DNA of 64,000 nucleotides from assembly GCA_008360955.1 (NCBI GenBank), contig LUCM01000294.1:349460-413459 (forward strand), in the 5' to 3' direction. A model generated the notes under the pieces. It ran no database searches. It saw nothing but the letters and a program-made list of their open reading frames with translations, and was not told the origin of the DNA. This DNA comes from Fasciolopsis buskii (Eukaryota > Platyhelminthes > Trematoda > Plagiorchiida > Fasciolidae). A program made the position numbers and the translations under genes. Positions 25,930-37,759 of this stretch are shown in pieces (positions within the stretch are counted from its first letter, which is position 1; each line of letters opens with the position of its first letter).

Positions 25930-27780
25930 GATCACTTCCGCCGAAAATAATAATAGATATCAGTCAACCCAATGTACATACCCCGAGGGTTGTCTTCATC
26001 CTAGCGAATTCGTGAGAAAATCGTCACTTGAAGAAAGTGTATAAGATTTCCTCGGCAGAAGTTATTTGAGGCGCAGTTCATTTGGCAGCTTTTTGAGCGG
26101 AGTTCAGGAAACAGTCGATGTGGAGCCTGTGAGGTGTACCCGATCATGATGAGGCATTTAAAAACAAAACAGCTTCCAAATACCGATCGGAATACATTGG
26201 TTCTGCTGATAAGTCACACGCGGTATAGAGGAATGGGCTGAGTTCTCGCATCCATTCGAATCTCAGCAAGATCGAATTGTTCTTGAAATAGGACTACCTA
26301 GAGATATTTCACAACTCTCTTCTCGATATGGTTAGTCCTATCAGTACTACTAGCATACCCAGTTTCATTACATTTCCTGGGAAAGAACACGCACACAGGT
26401 TTTTTCAAAACTTATGGGAGTTTTGATAAAGACTGATCGACTGCACACTAGAAGAAAAGGGCAGACTGCTGGAAACTTTTATCTTGGAATTTTGGCAGAA
26501 ATGAAGCAACAGTGTAATGCTTGCTTAGGTTCTCACAGAATAACCGACTGGAAAATAAAACCTTTGGAGTATAGAGAACAATTTCTACTCCGCACACACG
26601 ATTAATAGCATCGTTCATTTAGAAAACATTTTCAGGTATTGAAATATACAGAACACTTTTAGATCAACGCTTTATTTTTGTTGTTCGCCCAAATGATTCT
26701 TTCATTGTACAGTGCTTCGCATCATCCAAATTTACTTTACCAAAAAAACTAGTTAACACTATTAGTTATTACATAGAATACGGCTACATTTTCGCCGATG
26801 AAAATGCAACGGTGGAAGCTGGAATCGAACCGGAGAATAGATTGTATCAATAAAACATATTGTCCGAAAAACCCCACGTGACTGTAAGGAAATTTTGCGC
26901 AGCTGTTCTAGTGGCAATGCAGATCTAGTCTATCAGTATGAGTAAACCACTGTAGTTCGAGTTAATTCCTCGTTTTCATTACGCGCTTGTGTGTGTGTGT
27001 GTATGTGTCTATGTTCTTGCATGATTATTTGTAATCCCAGATCGATCGAATAAACTCACGGAAGATTCACGTGACCGTGACGATTGCGACCATTGGAAAC
27101 ATGATTTTGGGCTTGGTGACCAAATCAGCCCACCTTTCAGTGTGTTGTACGTGGGTTTTCATGCGTGTAACAAATTACGGAATCACGTCCTTAATTAGTG
27201 CAACATCCGTTGCGAAAGAAGGGCAACCGAACTACACTAATAAAGATATGAAATCGATATCAGGACCAAATGATATAAAAAGTGTATCGAAAAATCGATG
27301 CGCCATGCATTGGTTTTAATTGTGAATGATATGATTTGAGTAGCACAATGTTGCTGATAGATGTAATGCGCCAACGTTTCGATTGCCGTGGTAAGTCTTT
27401 CTCAAGGAAAGTTTTATAGACATTATGCCATTCACAATATGAACTCAGTACTTGTAGTTCCGTTGTGTCGATAGTGCAACGTTAGATGTGGTTCGCGGCG
27501 AACGAAGAACCAACGCACATCAACCTCAATGCCCTCGGATAACGAAAACACGTGCTACGGCAAGTATACATGTGTGTTGCATCGGAAAAGACCAAAAATC
27601 AATGTCGATCTATAACAGTCAGCTCAGACGATTGTTCGCGAGGAGAAAAAACAGGCATTAGCTTTGTTGGTCGGCCTCCTTCTCCGTTGTTTGAACGGTT
27701 GGTGTCAATCTGGAATAAAAGCGCAGAGAAACTGTGCATGGAACTAATAGAAAAATTCCAAATGCCCATGCTTTCAAGAT
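25930..27780. other. Anonymous sequence with a GT microsatellite
   Basis: No gene was recognised. A (GT)n tract lies at 26989-27003. A B-box-like GGTTCGATTCC on the minus strand near 26832 lacks a matching A box and acceptor stem, so I do not call a tRNA. Confidence 0.45.
26989..27003. repeat. (GT)n microsatellite
   Basis: About seven GT units run into an imperfect GTATGTGTC tail. Confidence 0.85.
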
Positions 27781-27788
27781 TGCGAATT

Positions 27789-27957
27789 CGGTGGTGCCCA
27801 AATGGATAAGGTCTCGGCGTTCGGACGTGAAGGTTGCGGATTCGAATCCTCCCATCGCCGGTCAATTTTCCCAATTCGCAGCACTACGTGAGCTACGGCG
27901 CCCTTCCTGAAAAATGATGTACATTGTTATTTCAATAATGAAGGGAGTAAAAATATT
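27789..27957 (+). repeat. tRNA-derived SINE, family A, copy 3
   Basis: This is the clearest copy. The tRNA-like head GGTGGTGCCCAAATGGATAA is followed by GTGAAGGTTGCGGATTCGAA and CCCATCGCC. The body is GTCAATTTTCCCAATTCGCA, and the tail is CCCTTCCTGAAAAATGATG with a TTGTTATTTCAATAATGAAG end. The A box and B box lie about 40-45 bases apart, as in a tRNA, which supports an internal polymerase III promoter origin. Open frames through this region are by-products of the repeat. Confidence 0.8.
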
Positions 27958-27959
27958 TA

Positions 27960-28500
27960 AACTACCATGGGTATTGGGCTAAGCAGTTGCAATAAAGTAA
28001 ATAGACTTGTTTCAAACCAGGTTCACATACACGTTCTCTAGACGAATTCAGGAGTCAGTTTGTGCATGGAGACGATGGCTTGTGAATTTCGAAAAGCTAG
28101 TGACGCGGAGGAATTAGGTTCCATGTAATTGCTTGTGGATCCTCATTAGTTAGCTCAGCGGGAACCTAAGAATGAGGATCTTTAATGTGGGCATAAGTTC
28201 ACTCGCGATTCGCGGCCGATTCTTATCATGCCACACACAATTTTGCTGTTTTCACAAAGTTCGGCGAATAGCGGTCCGCAAGGTTCATCAATTATGATCA
28301 AATAGGAAGTTTGTACGGAGTAAAATACAATGAATGTTAACGGAACCCGCAGGCGCGTAACGACCAAGTAATGTCCCATGATTGGGGAGCTCAGTTTGTT
28401 GGTCCAGCCCTCATTTGATTGGGTTAGTATTACTCTGGGTTCCCCCAGGGCTCTTATTGCTTCCGCATCCGTGCGTTAACTGGTAGCTTTTCTGTCTTTT
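27960..28500. other. Spacer between two inverted SINE copies
   Basis: About 540 bases separate copy 3 (+) from copy 4 (-). A 65-codon minus-strand frame (28182-28379) is open but unrecognised. Nothing else was seen. Confidence 0.4.
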
Positions 28501-28507
28501 ATCTTCC

Positions 28508-28690
28508 AATTCTCTTTAATAATGAAATAACAATGCATGTCATTTATCAGGAAAGGGACCGGGACCAAAATGAGGATGCCAAACGGAGGATGTTGAGCGG
28601 CAGTGGGGCCCTTCAAACACGCGGCAATCTCGTCCAAGAACCACGAGCTTGTACACTTGACCAGCGGCAGAAGGATGACAGGGAACAAGT
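28508..28690 (-). repeat. tRNA-derived SINE, family A, copy 4 (degenerate)
   Basis: The plus strand shows the family tail in reverse (AATGAAATAACAATGCATGT then CAGGAAAGGG). A mutated body and head follow: GATGCCAAACGGAGGATGTT matches the reverse of the CATCTGGCAG/CAACTTCC body, and GCGGCAGTGGGGCCCTTCAA matches the reverse of the B-box end. It is more diverged than copies 1 and 3. With copy 3 it forms a convergent inverted pair. Confidence 0.6.
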
Positions 28691-28699
28691 GCAGACTCC

Positions 28700-31600
28700 A
28701 TCTTTGATTTTGATCAATAACAAATTTCAGCAGCATCAAACATTTACATCCCTTGTGATGACAAAGTCACATCAAAAATCAATTTTGCCAGACATATCGC
28801 TCGAGCGATCAGGTCGATATTGGTGCTAAAACTGGGAGAAACTATTGAGGATTTCTAAGTCCGCTTTGATGTTGCATCGGCGTGCAAAAATCCGGTTGCC
28901 ACAACAACGACAGCTGGGTTTCAGTGCAATTCAAAATGCTTGGTTCGACTTAATCGGGAAGAATAATCATCATCGATTTTTTCGCCACATTATGTGATTT
29001 GGAAAACTCGTGCACACAAGCATCCAAAAAAGATCGCGACAAATATTCTCCCCTCCCCCCCAATCGATTTTTACTGTGGTTTCGCTTTTGTACATATTTA
29101 GAGGTATCATCTTTTGTTCTTACATCAAAGGGTTTGTGAAACGCTTGAATACAAAAAACTTACGGAGATAGGTATCGCGTAAATGAAATCTCGACAGCAA
29201 ACGGAAAGCACGAATACCTCAAAATTGAATTTCCTTGGACGCTTCTGTACGAAAGCAACATAACAATGACCAGATCAGAGACCATATAACTGTCGGCCAA
29301 TCGCTTCCCTTCAGTCATCTTTGCGTGTATCATTGGGCGCTCAAATGACAAAATGTTTACACGGGCAATATAACTATTGAAACTTTGTATCTTTATGTTG
29401 ATTGATGCCACTGGAAGGGTTGTAAACCCGGAGGATCAAGCAATTGGGAAATTTAGGTGTGTGTATATTGAATGCATGCAAGGCGAGTGGAGTTTTTCTC
29501 TTGATAAATGTGCCTTGTCAAAGACAGCCAGCAGAATGGGTTGCTGGCTCGATGTCAGATTTTGTGGTAGTCATTCACTTTCTCCAATAATGGAACAACA
29601 ATGTACCCCATTTTCGGGAAGGCTCCCACAACGAGCAGTGGGCTACAACTGAGTATGTTGACTGGCCGACACAACTATTGAAAAATTCAAGCCTTTGTGA
29701 CATGTTGCATGATCAATCGATTTTGTTCAGCTGTACAACTTCCTAGAATCTGCCACCAATGTGGAACGGATTGATCGAGTCGCGCAACTGATCAAGGCCT
29801 AGGTTTACGAAGCGGTGACGAAATAGGAAAAAACCAGAGCAAATTCGCTTTCCCAGATAATAGAAGAGCATGATTCGTTATTTTTGGTAACCTATTCTGC
29901 AACTACAATACCTCGGGTCGATATCCACTGACGCTGGTGGCAAGAAATGGCAAAGTGGAAATTGTTCCTCAGTAGCATAATTCGGAGTTTTGCATCTCAC
30001 ACTTGGACAAGAACCTTTTGTTTTACCACAAACAATACATAGCAACCGACCGGTGGCCATTTTAGCCATGCTTTCGTGAAGGTTTCACCAAAGTTAGGAA
30101 CAAACAGTTATTGAACATTAGACACAATTTTGTCGCCAAACGCGATGGTCTCTCGATCCCAATCGAGGTGACCGAGGCTTTGGCAACTGTTGTGAGTAAC
30201 GCTTCCATCCAGTTCGGTTTCTTTTGGTTTGTGCCAACATCCGCTAGTTTTGGTTGTCAGCTCGCAGCAGTGAGCAATGGTGAAAGGAACATCACAAAAG
30301 CATCAGAGAAACAGGAACACTTAGACTGCAACGAAGCCAATGGCTTTGTTGTTGAACTATAACGCTTAGTGTCTCCAACCAACGCCTTTGGGGATCTCGT
30401 GGACGACAATCCGGTATTTCAAGTCGACCTATTCGAGCCGGCCCACTGGTTACGGCTGTCAAGGTCTTTCACCACCTCATGGCCTTACCACCTAGGTTCG
30501 TCTCCAGAATATTAGCTCCCTCCAAGGCCAACGCTTACTGAGGGAATCAAAATGTAAACATAAGTGACACAAGTCACAACCACCTTACTCATTTCGAATT
30601 CAGTGTCTGTTTCATTGGATGGATTAGATTATCCAATACCCTACACCAAATCACAAATTTGCTAAATAAATTCCGACAAAATGTTCTTACAATACCAGGT
30701 ACAAACTAGAATTTAAACACTCAGTATTCAAGTATCACTTGTCCCCAAAAGCCGCATTTCTCAACCATATAGCTGGAATACTCATATTCCAGCCGCACAA
30801 ACTGGGAATTGAATCCAAATTTGTTAGTCATTTCGATGTCATGCCTGCGTCAACTTGGTAAGCGCAAGTCAAGCGTTTTACATACCAGACGAAACTTCTA
30901 TTGGCCTAAATTGTAGACAAGATGCAAGTGCCTAAATGGTGAAATTTTCTCACGTGATCCAACTCCTGCCTAAAAGCGGCAAAGACTCAGCCCTGCAACG
31001 GCATTTTACGCGTGGACGGTCTAATTCAAGCACAACTGCAAATAAAAACGTTCAGCTCACGTGGTTTTGATTCGGCATGCAGCATGATGTGCTTTGACAG
31101 ATTAGGCGATTACATAATCTATCACACTATACACAATGGCTTATTCCAAGCCGGAGATTCAATCAAGCCTGGGAGACAATGGGTAAAAGCCTGATGGATT
31201 AGTCACTTCGCTCTTAGCATTGGGGTCTATTCGAGTTCGCAACTTGTTCGGTAGAATTAATGGTAGAGTAACTGACCCGAATTAATGAGATGCTAATTAA
31301 TCATTCCCGTCGTCGTCCCACCGTCTCACTGCAGAAGGAACAAGGCAACAGTCTGGCTTATTTGAACGCACCCAAAAGTTGTCGAAATGATGGCTCCTTC
31401 CGGATATCACGTGCACGGAGAAGGTGAAACGCGGATTGCACTCGCTTCGTTGGATATGTGCCTTTGCATGAAAGCTGATTCGCACGCTCGTGCTTGATGT
31501 CAGGATACTGGCACATTTTGACGGTACGGTGGGTAGTTGGATATGCGACAATCTAACTTAAACAGAATAGCTTCCTTGGAATCTCTGCCTACAGTTAAAA

Positions 31601-31865
31601 GAAAATAAGGTTTACGTAGAGTTAGCTAGAACAAAGCAGAGAACTGTGTCGCTGGTTGAGAAGTCTAGTTTGCAGGCATTACCCTAGGATAAGTCAAACA
31701 AAGTCATAGTCAAAATCCCCCAATCTAAACTTTGTTACCACGTGAATTTAAACTAGTCGATGCTAGTTGAATCATGGTGAACTCTTGGTCTGAAAGTTAG
31801 AATGTCAAGCGGTGACGTAATTTAGACGAATAACCATGGGCCCTGAAGTAAAATGTCCTAACACC
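28700..31865. other. 3.2 kb without a recognised gene
   Basis: Some stretches look mildly protein-like: 29878-30069 (-) with CxxC and CPSVRC cysteine spacing, and 30111-30190 (+), which ends at a GTGAGT donor. An Arg/Pro-rich frame lies at about 30410-30530 (+). None has enough support for a gene call. No RT or integrase motif could be confirmed. Confidence 0.35.
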
Positions 31866-31874
31866 TTTTCGGCA

Positions 31875-31970
31875 TGGCCTCACACCTCAGCTGGTAGGGC
31901 ATGTGTGGTAGAGATGCATAGTTTGTTTTCGTGCTTGGGCACGTGGGTTCGAATCCCGCCGAGGTCAGTT
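31875..31970 (+). repeat. tRNA-like element (SINE head or tRNA pseudogene)
   Basis: An A-box-like CCTCAGCTGGTAGGGC near 31885 and a strong B box GGTTCGAATCC at 31946-31956 lie in the right order. The 5' GGCCTCA partly pairs with the 3' GAGGTCA. The distance between boxes is about 16 bases longer than in an ordinary tRNA, so this is either a type II-like head or a tRNA-derived SINE of a different family from A. I saw no second copy in the window. Confidence 0.5.
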
Positions 31971-31974
31971 ACAC

Positions 31975-32790
31975 TCCTCGGTTAGATCAATCCTGCATAG
32001 GGCGAAATTGTGGGCGTCAAACATTGGAACTAAGTTGACTACAACTGAAATACACGGCAGATACCAACCCCAGTGAGGTGTAATTCGACCTATGGAATTT
32101 CTAAGGATGAAATAAAATTTACAAAACATCAGCTTTGCTTTTGCAAACTTCAAATTCGAACAAAGTCACATTAGAGGAACCGGACCGGCTACCTTACGTA
32201 ATGCGATGCTTGCAGTACACAACTGAACTGTGCTGCTCTGCAGTACTGGCGAATTTTTAATTATGGGTGCGCCGTGGCATTGCAGTCTAACAGACAGCGA
32301 GCGAAGAAGATGGTGAAAGACGAATCCCGCGTACCTACGAATACCATTCGGAGTTACCGTATCAGATTAAACAACTGAATTGCCCATTGGGCTTCGCAAA
32401 TTGAAATTTTGAACTGAGTGCTGATAACAATAATCGGGATAAATTTCTGATTCGATTCGCTCGCAGACTTCTTAACCGAAAGATTTCGAAGGTACCGAGC
32501 AGATGTTTCGAAATCAGTTTCGGATCACGATACTTGCATTTTGGAATGTTTAGACACACTTTATACGAGAGGATCGATATCACATTTGATAAAAACCCCA
32601 TAACTTCTCACTCAAGACTATATAACTGAAACGGATACCGAAACACTCATGCCAGTAATGCTGTCTACCGCTCGGTTGTTCTATACCAGTTTTGCGTAAA
32701 ACTTAACAAACCACGTTAAGGAAATTCAGTCATAGATGATTCCTTCACTGCATTTCGCAATTGCGAGTCTTCCGCTTCTTGCGTTATCAT
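31975..32790. other. Anonymous sequence
   Basis: No gene was recognised. A segment at 32270-32330 beginning GGGTGCGCCGTGGCATTGCA has the look of another decayed tRNA-related repeat (ending GACGAATCCCGCG), but its B box is broken. Confidence 0.4.
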
Positions 32791-32795
32791 TTCTG

Positions 32796-32930
32796 GAAGC
32801 TGGCGATTGTCATATGGCTTTGTGTAATGGAGAACGAAGTGGGTTCGAGTCCCTCGCTCTCGGCATATTTTCCACTAAGCAGCCTATGGTTGTTTCCGCG
32901 CGTAGTTCTCGAAAACTATCCACTGCCTTG
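32796..32930 (+). repeat. tRNA-like SINE head with B box
   Basis: GCTGGCGATTGTCATATGGC provides an A-box-like stretch, and GTGGGTTCGAGTCCCTCGC (centred on 32840-32855) is a good polymerase III B box. The following CTCGGCATATTTTCCACTAA resembles the post-tRNA body junction seen in SINEs. An open frame of 97 codons covers the element but is very likely incidental. Confidence 0.5.
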
Positions 32931-33704
32931 AAATATCAAAAACGAATTAAAAACACAAAAGATAAAGAAATAATACCATACCGTTATGGTTGTTTGCACA
33001 TTTATCTCTCGTCCCTGGCTAATCAATAAGGTAACTAATTTACAGGATATGATTGATTTGAGGTATGGTGAAAAAACACCAAAATTTTATCCCAGGAGGG
33101 ATAGCATGGCTGTTCCGAGATTCTAACCACAAAGATTTTGGGATTCGGTCATCGTTGCAGTTAAATGTGATTAGTATTTGATGAGAATAACAATTCTAGG
33201 GTCAACAGCATATTCGTTGTCTCGCAGATCATAAATCCAGTTGTCATTTAAAATGGATTAAAAGCCACACTTGGAGTTTATTCTTGGAGCGGAGAGCTCG
33301 TCTGTCAAATTTGTAATTGTCTCGGAACTTGATTTATCGAGCAACAAATACAAGCACTTTGAAAAATTCAATAGATTCATCGTGCTACCTTAACCTCGAA
33401 ATCATTACTAAATTTTGTGGAAGTACGGTTGACATTAACTACTAAACCAACCGGTTTTCATGTTTTCCTAAACATTACGTTTATACCCTTGTCGGATGAT
33501 TAGCTCTTTACCACTCGCAGTAAACTCTGTACCTTTGACTACTGGCGTGTCATTGCTTCGTACCCATGACTGTCTTAATTAATCATTCTAAAATTAGCTG
33601 TGTATCACCTAGAGGTTGACTACTTGGTGAGTAGACTGTAAAATTTAAAAATCTAACGTCAAATAATGGTGTCATATCCTGTATTGTTCATGAGCGATAA
33701 ATCA

Positions 33705-33850
33705 CGGACACCCTACCCGTTTGGTGTATGGGCTAGTCTGTCTGACTTGCACATGTTCGTTTCGCGGTCCATCCCAGTTTGGGCGTCAGGGTCGTACGAT
33801 GCGAGTGCTTGCTAACAAGATGTGAAGTTCCCCGCATATTGCATCCAATG
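33705..33850 (+). repeat. Possible decayed tRNA-derived repeat
   Basis: CCGTTTGGTGTATGGGCTAG resembles an A-box region. GGTCCATCCCAGTTTGGGCG resembles a mutated B box followed by the same CAGTTTGGGCGT string found after the B box of the family B element at 48.3 kb. The rest is not alignable by eye. Confidence 0.3.
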
Positions 33851-34001
33851 GTTCATAATAATGAGGTGCGAGTTACCGCCGCTTGGTGAACCCTTTCAAA
33901 TTGGCAATAAAACCTTCTCTACAGTCAATTAAAATTATGAACCCATGCGGAAAGTAAAATGTGTGTTACTGGTCACTTGTCTACCAAAAGTCACGCAATA
34001 C

Positions 34002-34050
34002 CGATATATATATATATGTATATATAATATATAATATATATATATATAAT
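34002..34050. repeat. AT microsatellite
   Basis: Imperfect (AT)n with GT and AA interruptions over about 48 bases. Confidence 0.9.
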
Positions 34051-34054
34051 ACTC

Positions 34055-36000
34055 TCAGATGTTTGGCGTGACCGTGTATTTCACCGTTCGCCTGTGTGAT
34101 CTGGGCAGCTTAAGGCTGCAGAGACCGACTTTTGGATCACTGACGTTTCACCAGATTTCTAAGGGATATTAGTATTCCACCGAATCTCATACTGTTCTTC
34201 AAATCATTGCTTGGAAGACATTTCCTAGATGGGGAAACTAATACGCTCCGCAGATTGGATTAGGCATTAAACGAGTAGGTCGTTCCACTTCATTTTGGAA
34301 GCTACTTTGCATAAAGTTCCATCTACTTCTCCTGTTGAGTGATACGAAAAATGTGAACGAAAAAGTTATCTAACTCCAGACCGGATTGAAGTTCATTTGA
34401 GGTGAACGAAACGGAATTACGGTCGACGGGAATCGCGATTTCCATACATTCATGCATCCATGCAAGCGAGAGTGCACGTGCGCTCACAGACACACAGGAA
34501 ACGAGACAAATCGGTATACAATACGATGCGATTTTTGCCAAATGCTGGTTTATCGCTAGTTATTTAGCATAAGCAAAGTTCAGAAGATTTGGTAATGTGT
34601 CAGCGATAACTTCAATAAACCCTGGGGATTGTGGTCCCACCAACCACGGGGTTATTTTGTGTCAGATCGGAACCCTTTGTAACGAATGAAACTGCTCGAA
34701 ATTTTGCGAGAATTCATTGTTCTGACAAAGATTTGGTGGGTGTTTGAAAACCATGTAGCACACGTAGGCAATGTTCAAATTAGAGACTATGTCACTTGAT
34801 TGCCACAGATATGGAGCAGACAATAATCCGAAGGACACTGTGTTCGTCGACTTTGAAGTTAGGTTGGGACAGACATCTGATCAAGCAAAGAGATCTGCCA
34901 CAGAAATGATGACATTACGTCGGCCAGATGTGTTTTAGCACTAGGGCCAGTGCCTGCAGTAGACTGAAAGATACGTATTCAGTTATGGACAGCCAGTGTT
35001 TTAATGATATTAAAGAGCCTAACAGGACTATATCAGACAACCGGTTCAGTGGTTCAAGTCCCAAGTTAGATAAGCAGCAGAGATCAAGGGAATTCAGAGA
35101 ACCATGGAATTTGCACCCAGTACCATTGTCTACATATATTCTTATATTCGCTGGCGTAATTAGTTTCTGATAATAGTACAGTAACAGTCCAGTGAATGGT
35201 GAGTTCGTGGCAATAGGCCTTAAATTAGATGTTAAATTTCCGTGATTGCTAGGACCAAAATGGACAATTCTTCACGAAACGCAATCGCTTGCAAAGTGTT
35301 TCTGGCTTCTCATCAAATGTGTCGTGACAAACTGGGCGGATCTGAAGTTAATCCGCGTTGGAAAGACAACCGTTGGGGATTTTGCTCTTTGTGATACGCC
35401 CTATGCCACCTGGGATTTCGTGCTCGGACACCCATTGGTTCTAATGGTAATTCACATAGAGTAAAAATGAAAGACACGGAATTCGGCTGGCACAGTCTTG
35501 CCAGCCGTAAGTTCGTCTTCACAGGGATTCGTTGACGATACATTGGAATATTGAAGAGATAAACCAGTTCTTTTGAGCGTGACACGGCCGCAAGTTGGCT
35601 AGGCGACCGTTACCTAGATCGGATAATCATTGCGTGGTATTGTTTGGACTTTTGCATACACAGGTGTCCGCTTTTCAGTCAAAAAGTTACGTGCGCGTCA
35701 CCTCATCGGAATACAGAGTTGGGAAAACGTAACGAAGAATAGAATATTTAAAATGAACGAGAGATAGCACAGGAAAGCAGTCATAATCTGTCCTAGATTA
35801 GTGAGAATTCGGTTTGGTTAGGGAACCTTAAACTTCTTGTGGATATTTATGAGAGCGGGTATGGATTGGAAGGTAGAACGTGCCCTGGTATGAGAACGGC
35901 ATTCAGAAAGGCCATTGTACAAGGGCTGGAACGGATCCGAAAGAATTCGGCGTGCACATTTTTCACACACGTGCATAGATGTATGTCACACAGTTTGGTT
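34055..36000. other. Anonymous sequence
   Basis: Open frames reach 90 codons, with no recognised motif. I see nothing else that stands out above background. Confidence 0.45.
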
Positions 36001-36010
36001 CAGTGTTCTT

Positions 36011-36037
36011 TCAGTGGTATGTAAGACATACCACTGA
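36011..36037. repeat. Perfect 12-bp hairpin with 3-base loop
   Basis: TCAGTGGTATGT (36011-36022) and ACATACCACTGA (36026-36037) are exact reverse complements around AAG. It lies about 80 bases beyond the 3' side of the CR1-like RT remnant and may belong to that element's end, but this is unproven. Confidence 0.8.
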
Positions 36038-36116
36038 TGATTGACAAACCACGACGACGGGCTCTGAAGATTTTCTTTAGTAAATCAGCACAAGTGACAT
36101 GGGCAAAACAGAGGAG

Positions 36117-36715
36117 TTACTGTAGGCAATCGGCGTGTGTTGGTGAAAGAGAGGTCAAGCGAGTGAGCAGACCGAGAAAAGCAAGCAAACATTCGACACA
36201 TTTTGACAAATTAGGATTTAAGCCAGAGGGAAGATAAAACGCATGAATGAGAGTCACACTGTTGGAAAAGTTTAGGAAATCTGCAGTTCCAGTTACAGAC
36301 TGACACAGAGCAACGTCATCCACATATTGGAATACTTGACCGAGGGAGCTGACCTGTAGGTAGCCAAAGTATATTGAGACAAATTAGGAGAGACGACAGC
36401 TCCTTGAAGGTTTCCGGAATTATTCACCGACGAGGTGGATCTATTTCTTTCCAGATCTGTGCGCTGAGTTCTGTTAATGAAATAGTCTGACAGTCATGCC
36501 AAGAGGTGATTGGGACAGCCGAACTATTCTAGTTTTTGAAGAAACAAATACCGTGGAGCAGAGTCGAATGCAGAGGAAAAATCTAAGAGGGCCCAATGAA
36601 TAGATTTGACGGATATATCCAAGGATTTGGTGATGTTACGAACCAGGGAAGCCACTAAATCCACAACTAGATCCATTTGGTTTGTACACAAATTGAAGAG
36701 GATCATGGGTATACT
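36117..36715 (-). pseudogene. CR1/Jockey-like non-LTR reverse transcriptase, broken
   Basis: Read on the minus strand from 36715 the order is that of a reverse transcriptase. First comes ASLVRNITKSLD, then WALLDFSSAFDSAPR (palm motif A with the first catalytic Asp). Next are LSDYFINRTQRTDLERNRS, GNLQGAVVSP (motif B) and YVDDVALC (motif C with the catalytic pair). A region ending LNPNLSKC matches the motif D/E neighbourhood. Damage is clear: a stop at 36526-36524 after LFLQKLE, a TGA at 36496-36494 where the family has Trp before LSDYF, and a one-base loss at about 36327 between SVKYS and YVDD. Despite the breaks the catalytic residues survive, so the copy is not very old. Neither the endonuclease nor the element ends were found. 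Confidence 0.8.
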
Positions 36716-36719
36716 AAAA

Positions 36720-37520
36720 AACGATTAGACTACTTAGGACGGCACCTTCTGTTGGCTTAGGACCGCTTTTTGGTAGTCTTCTAGTGTACATTATCTTAGG
36801 CGTATTGGAAGATGTAAATAGAAAGACCAAATAACCGACCAAAACCTGACTGGCAAGATCATTTCTGTCTTAATCCGTTGCAGCTTAAACCGTTGTCTTA
36901 CAGCAAACAAAAGGGTTATGTGAATAAGAACAGTTCTGTCAAATTTTTTAAGTGTAACTTAAGACCATTCCAAGGCGGTTGACTTAACAACCAACTTCTG
37001 AGTGTCGATAGTATTCAATAGATCACGAATTCAGTAGTCCGATAGCGGATTAAATAGATCGCTGTACGGAAGATGTTTCCATTTTCAACTCCTTTACAGA
37101 TGAGATATATCTGAACCGTGTACCATTTTATTTAATCAGTCAAGCAGAAAAATTGTGACCTCTGAAATTGACTAGGCATAAAGCGAAATAATTTCCGCTT
37201 TGGATTCAAAAGATCCGACGAATAAGTCGTTACTTAACAACAGTTGCCATGGTTACACTAAGTCATCATTGATGGACTGGAGTGCTAAATTCTCCTGTTT
37301 GCACCAATTTTTACTTTCACATTTCTATTTGAATCGTTTGTTTATAGTACTGTCGACTTGGCACTAAAACAAACTAACCATCAAAGTCATCTGGTGCCTC
37401 GGTGCAGTTTTGTTATTTCCGTGCGCCTAGGTTCCTCAAGCAAGTTTTATGTTTGCCAATTACCAGTTTGTAAAAAAAAGAGTCTTTCTTGGATAAGATG
37501 CGTCGCCAAATGTCAAGACG
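36720..37520. other. Anonymous sequence upstream of the RT remnant
   Basis: I looked on the minus strand for the N-terminal part of the retrotransposon (endonuclease or the SLTSV-type block before motif A) and could not see it. Nothing else was seen. Confidence 0.4.
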
Positions 37521-37527
37521 CGAGGCG

Positions 37528-37752
37528 TTATGAAATCTCATTTGGGAGTAAGAGGATGAATAAGGGCACTGGTAGTGAGCAATACGCGAGGTCGACTGTT
37601 TGACTGTCCAGAGACTTTGACTTTTTGAATATCGGCCAATGGTCCATCACAAACTGGACAGCATTTTTGCAAAAGTAAGCAACCTCGTCTTTTTTAATCA
37701 CACAAATCGAAGCACCGGAAAGCGATAGAATGACGACAGCAAGATATACCAT
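37528..37752 (-). CDS. Small ORF with a signal-peptide-like N-terminus, unknown
   Basis: From an ATG at 37752 it encodes 74 residues. It opens with a short hydrophobic stretch (MVYLAVVILSLSGASIC) that fits a cleavable signal peptide. A polar region with Lys, Asp and three cysteines follows, ending in another hydrophobic stretch (PLFILLLP). Flukes secrete many small Cys-containing proteins, but the cysteine spacing does not let me assign a family such as saposin-like. It could be a first coding exon or chance. The near-cognate TTG upstream would add seven residues and spoil the signal peptide, so I prefer the ATG. Confidence 0.28.
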   Translation of the reverse strand: MVYLAVVILSLSGASICVIKKDEVAYFCKNAVQFVMDHWPIFKKSKSLDSQTVDLAYCSLPVPLFILLLPNEIS

Positions 37753-37759
37753 ATTCTGT

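Noticed and set aside
26770..26870. Possible tRNA on the minus strand with B box GGTTCGATTCC
   Set aside because: The acceptor stem relies on G-U pairs, the D arm is missing and spacing is wrong.
29878..30069. Cys-rich minus-strand frame (CIVCGKTKGSCPSVRC) as a zinc-binding domain
   Set aside because: Cysteine spacing fits no family I know and the frame is short; left as anonymous.
30410..30540. Possible C-terminal end of an LTR retrotransposon polyprotein (SSRPIRAG string)
   Set aside because: Only a few residues resemble the Arg-rich tail of such proteins; no integrase or RT nearby and no LTR pair seen.
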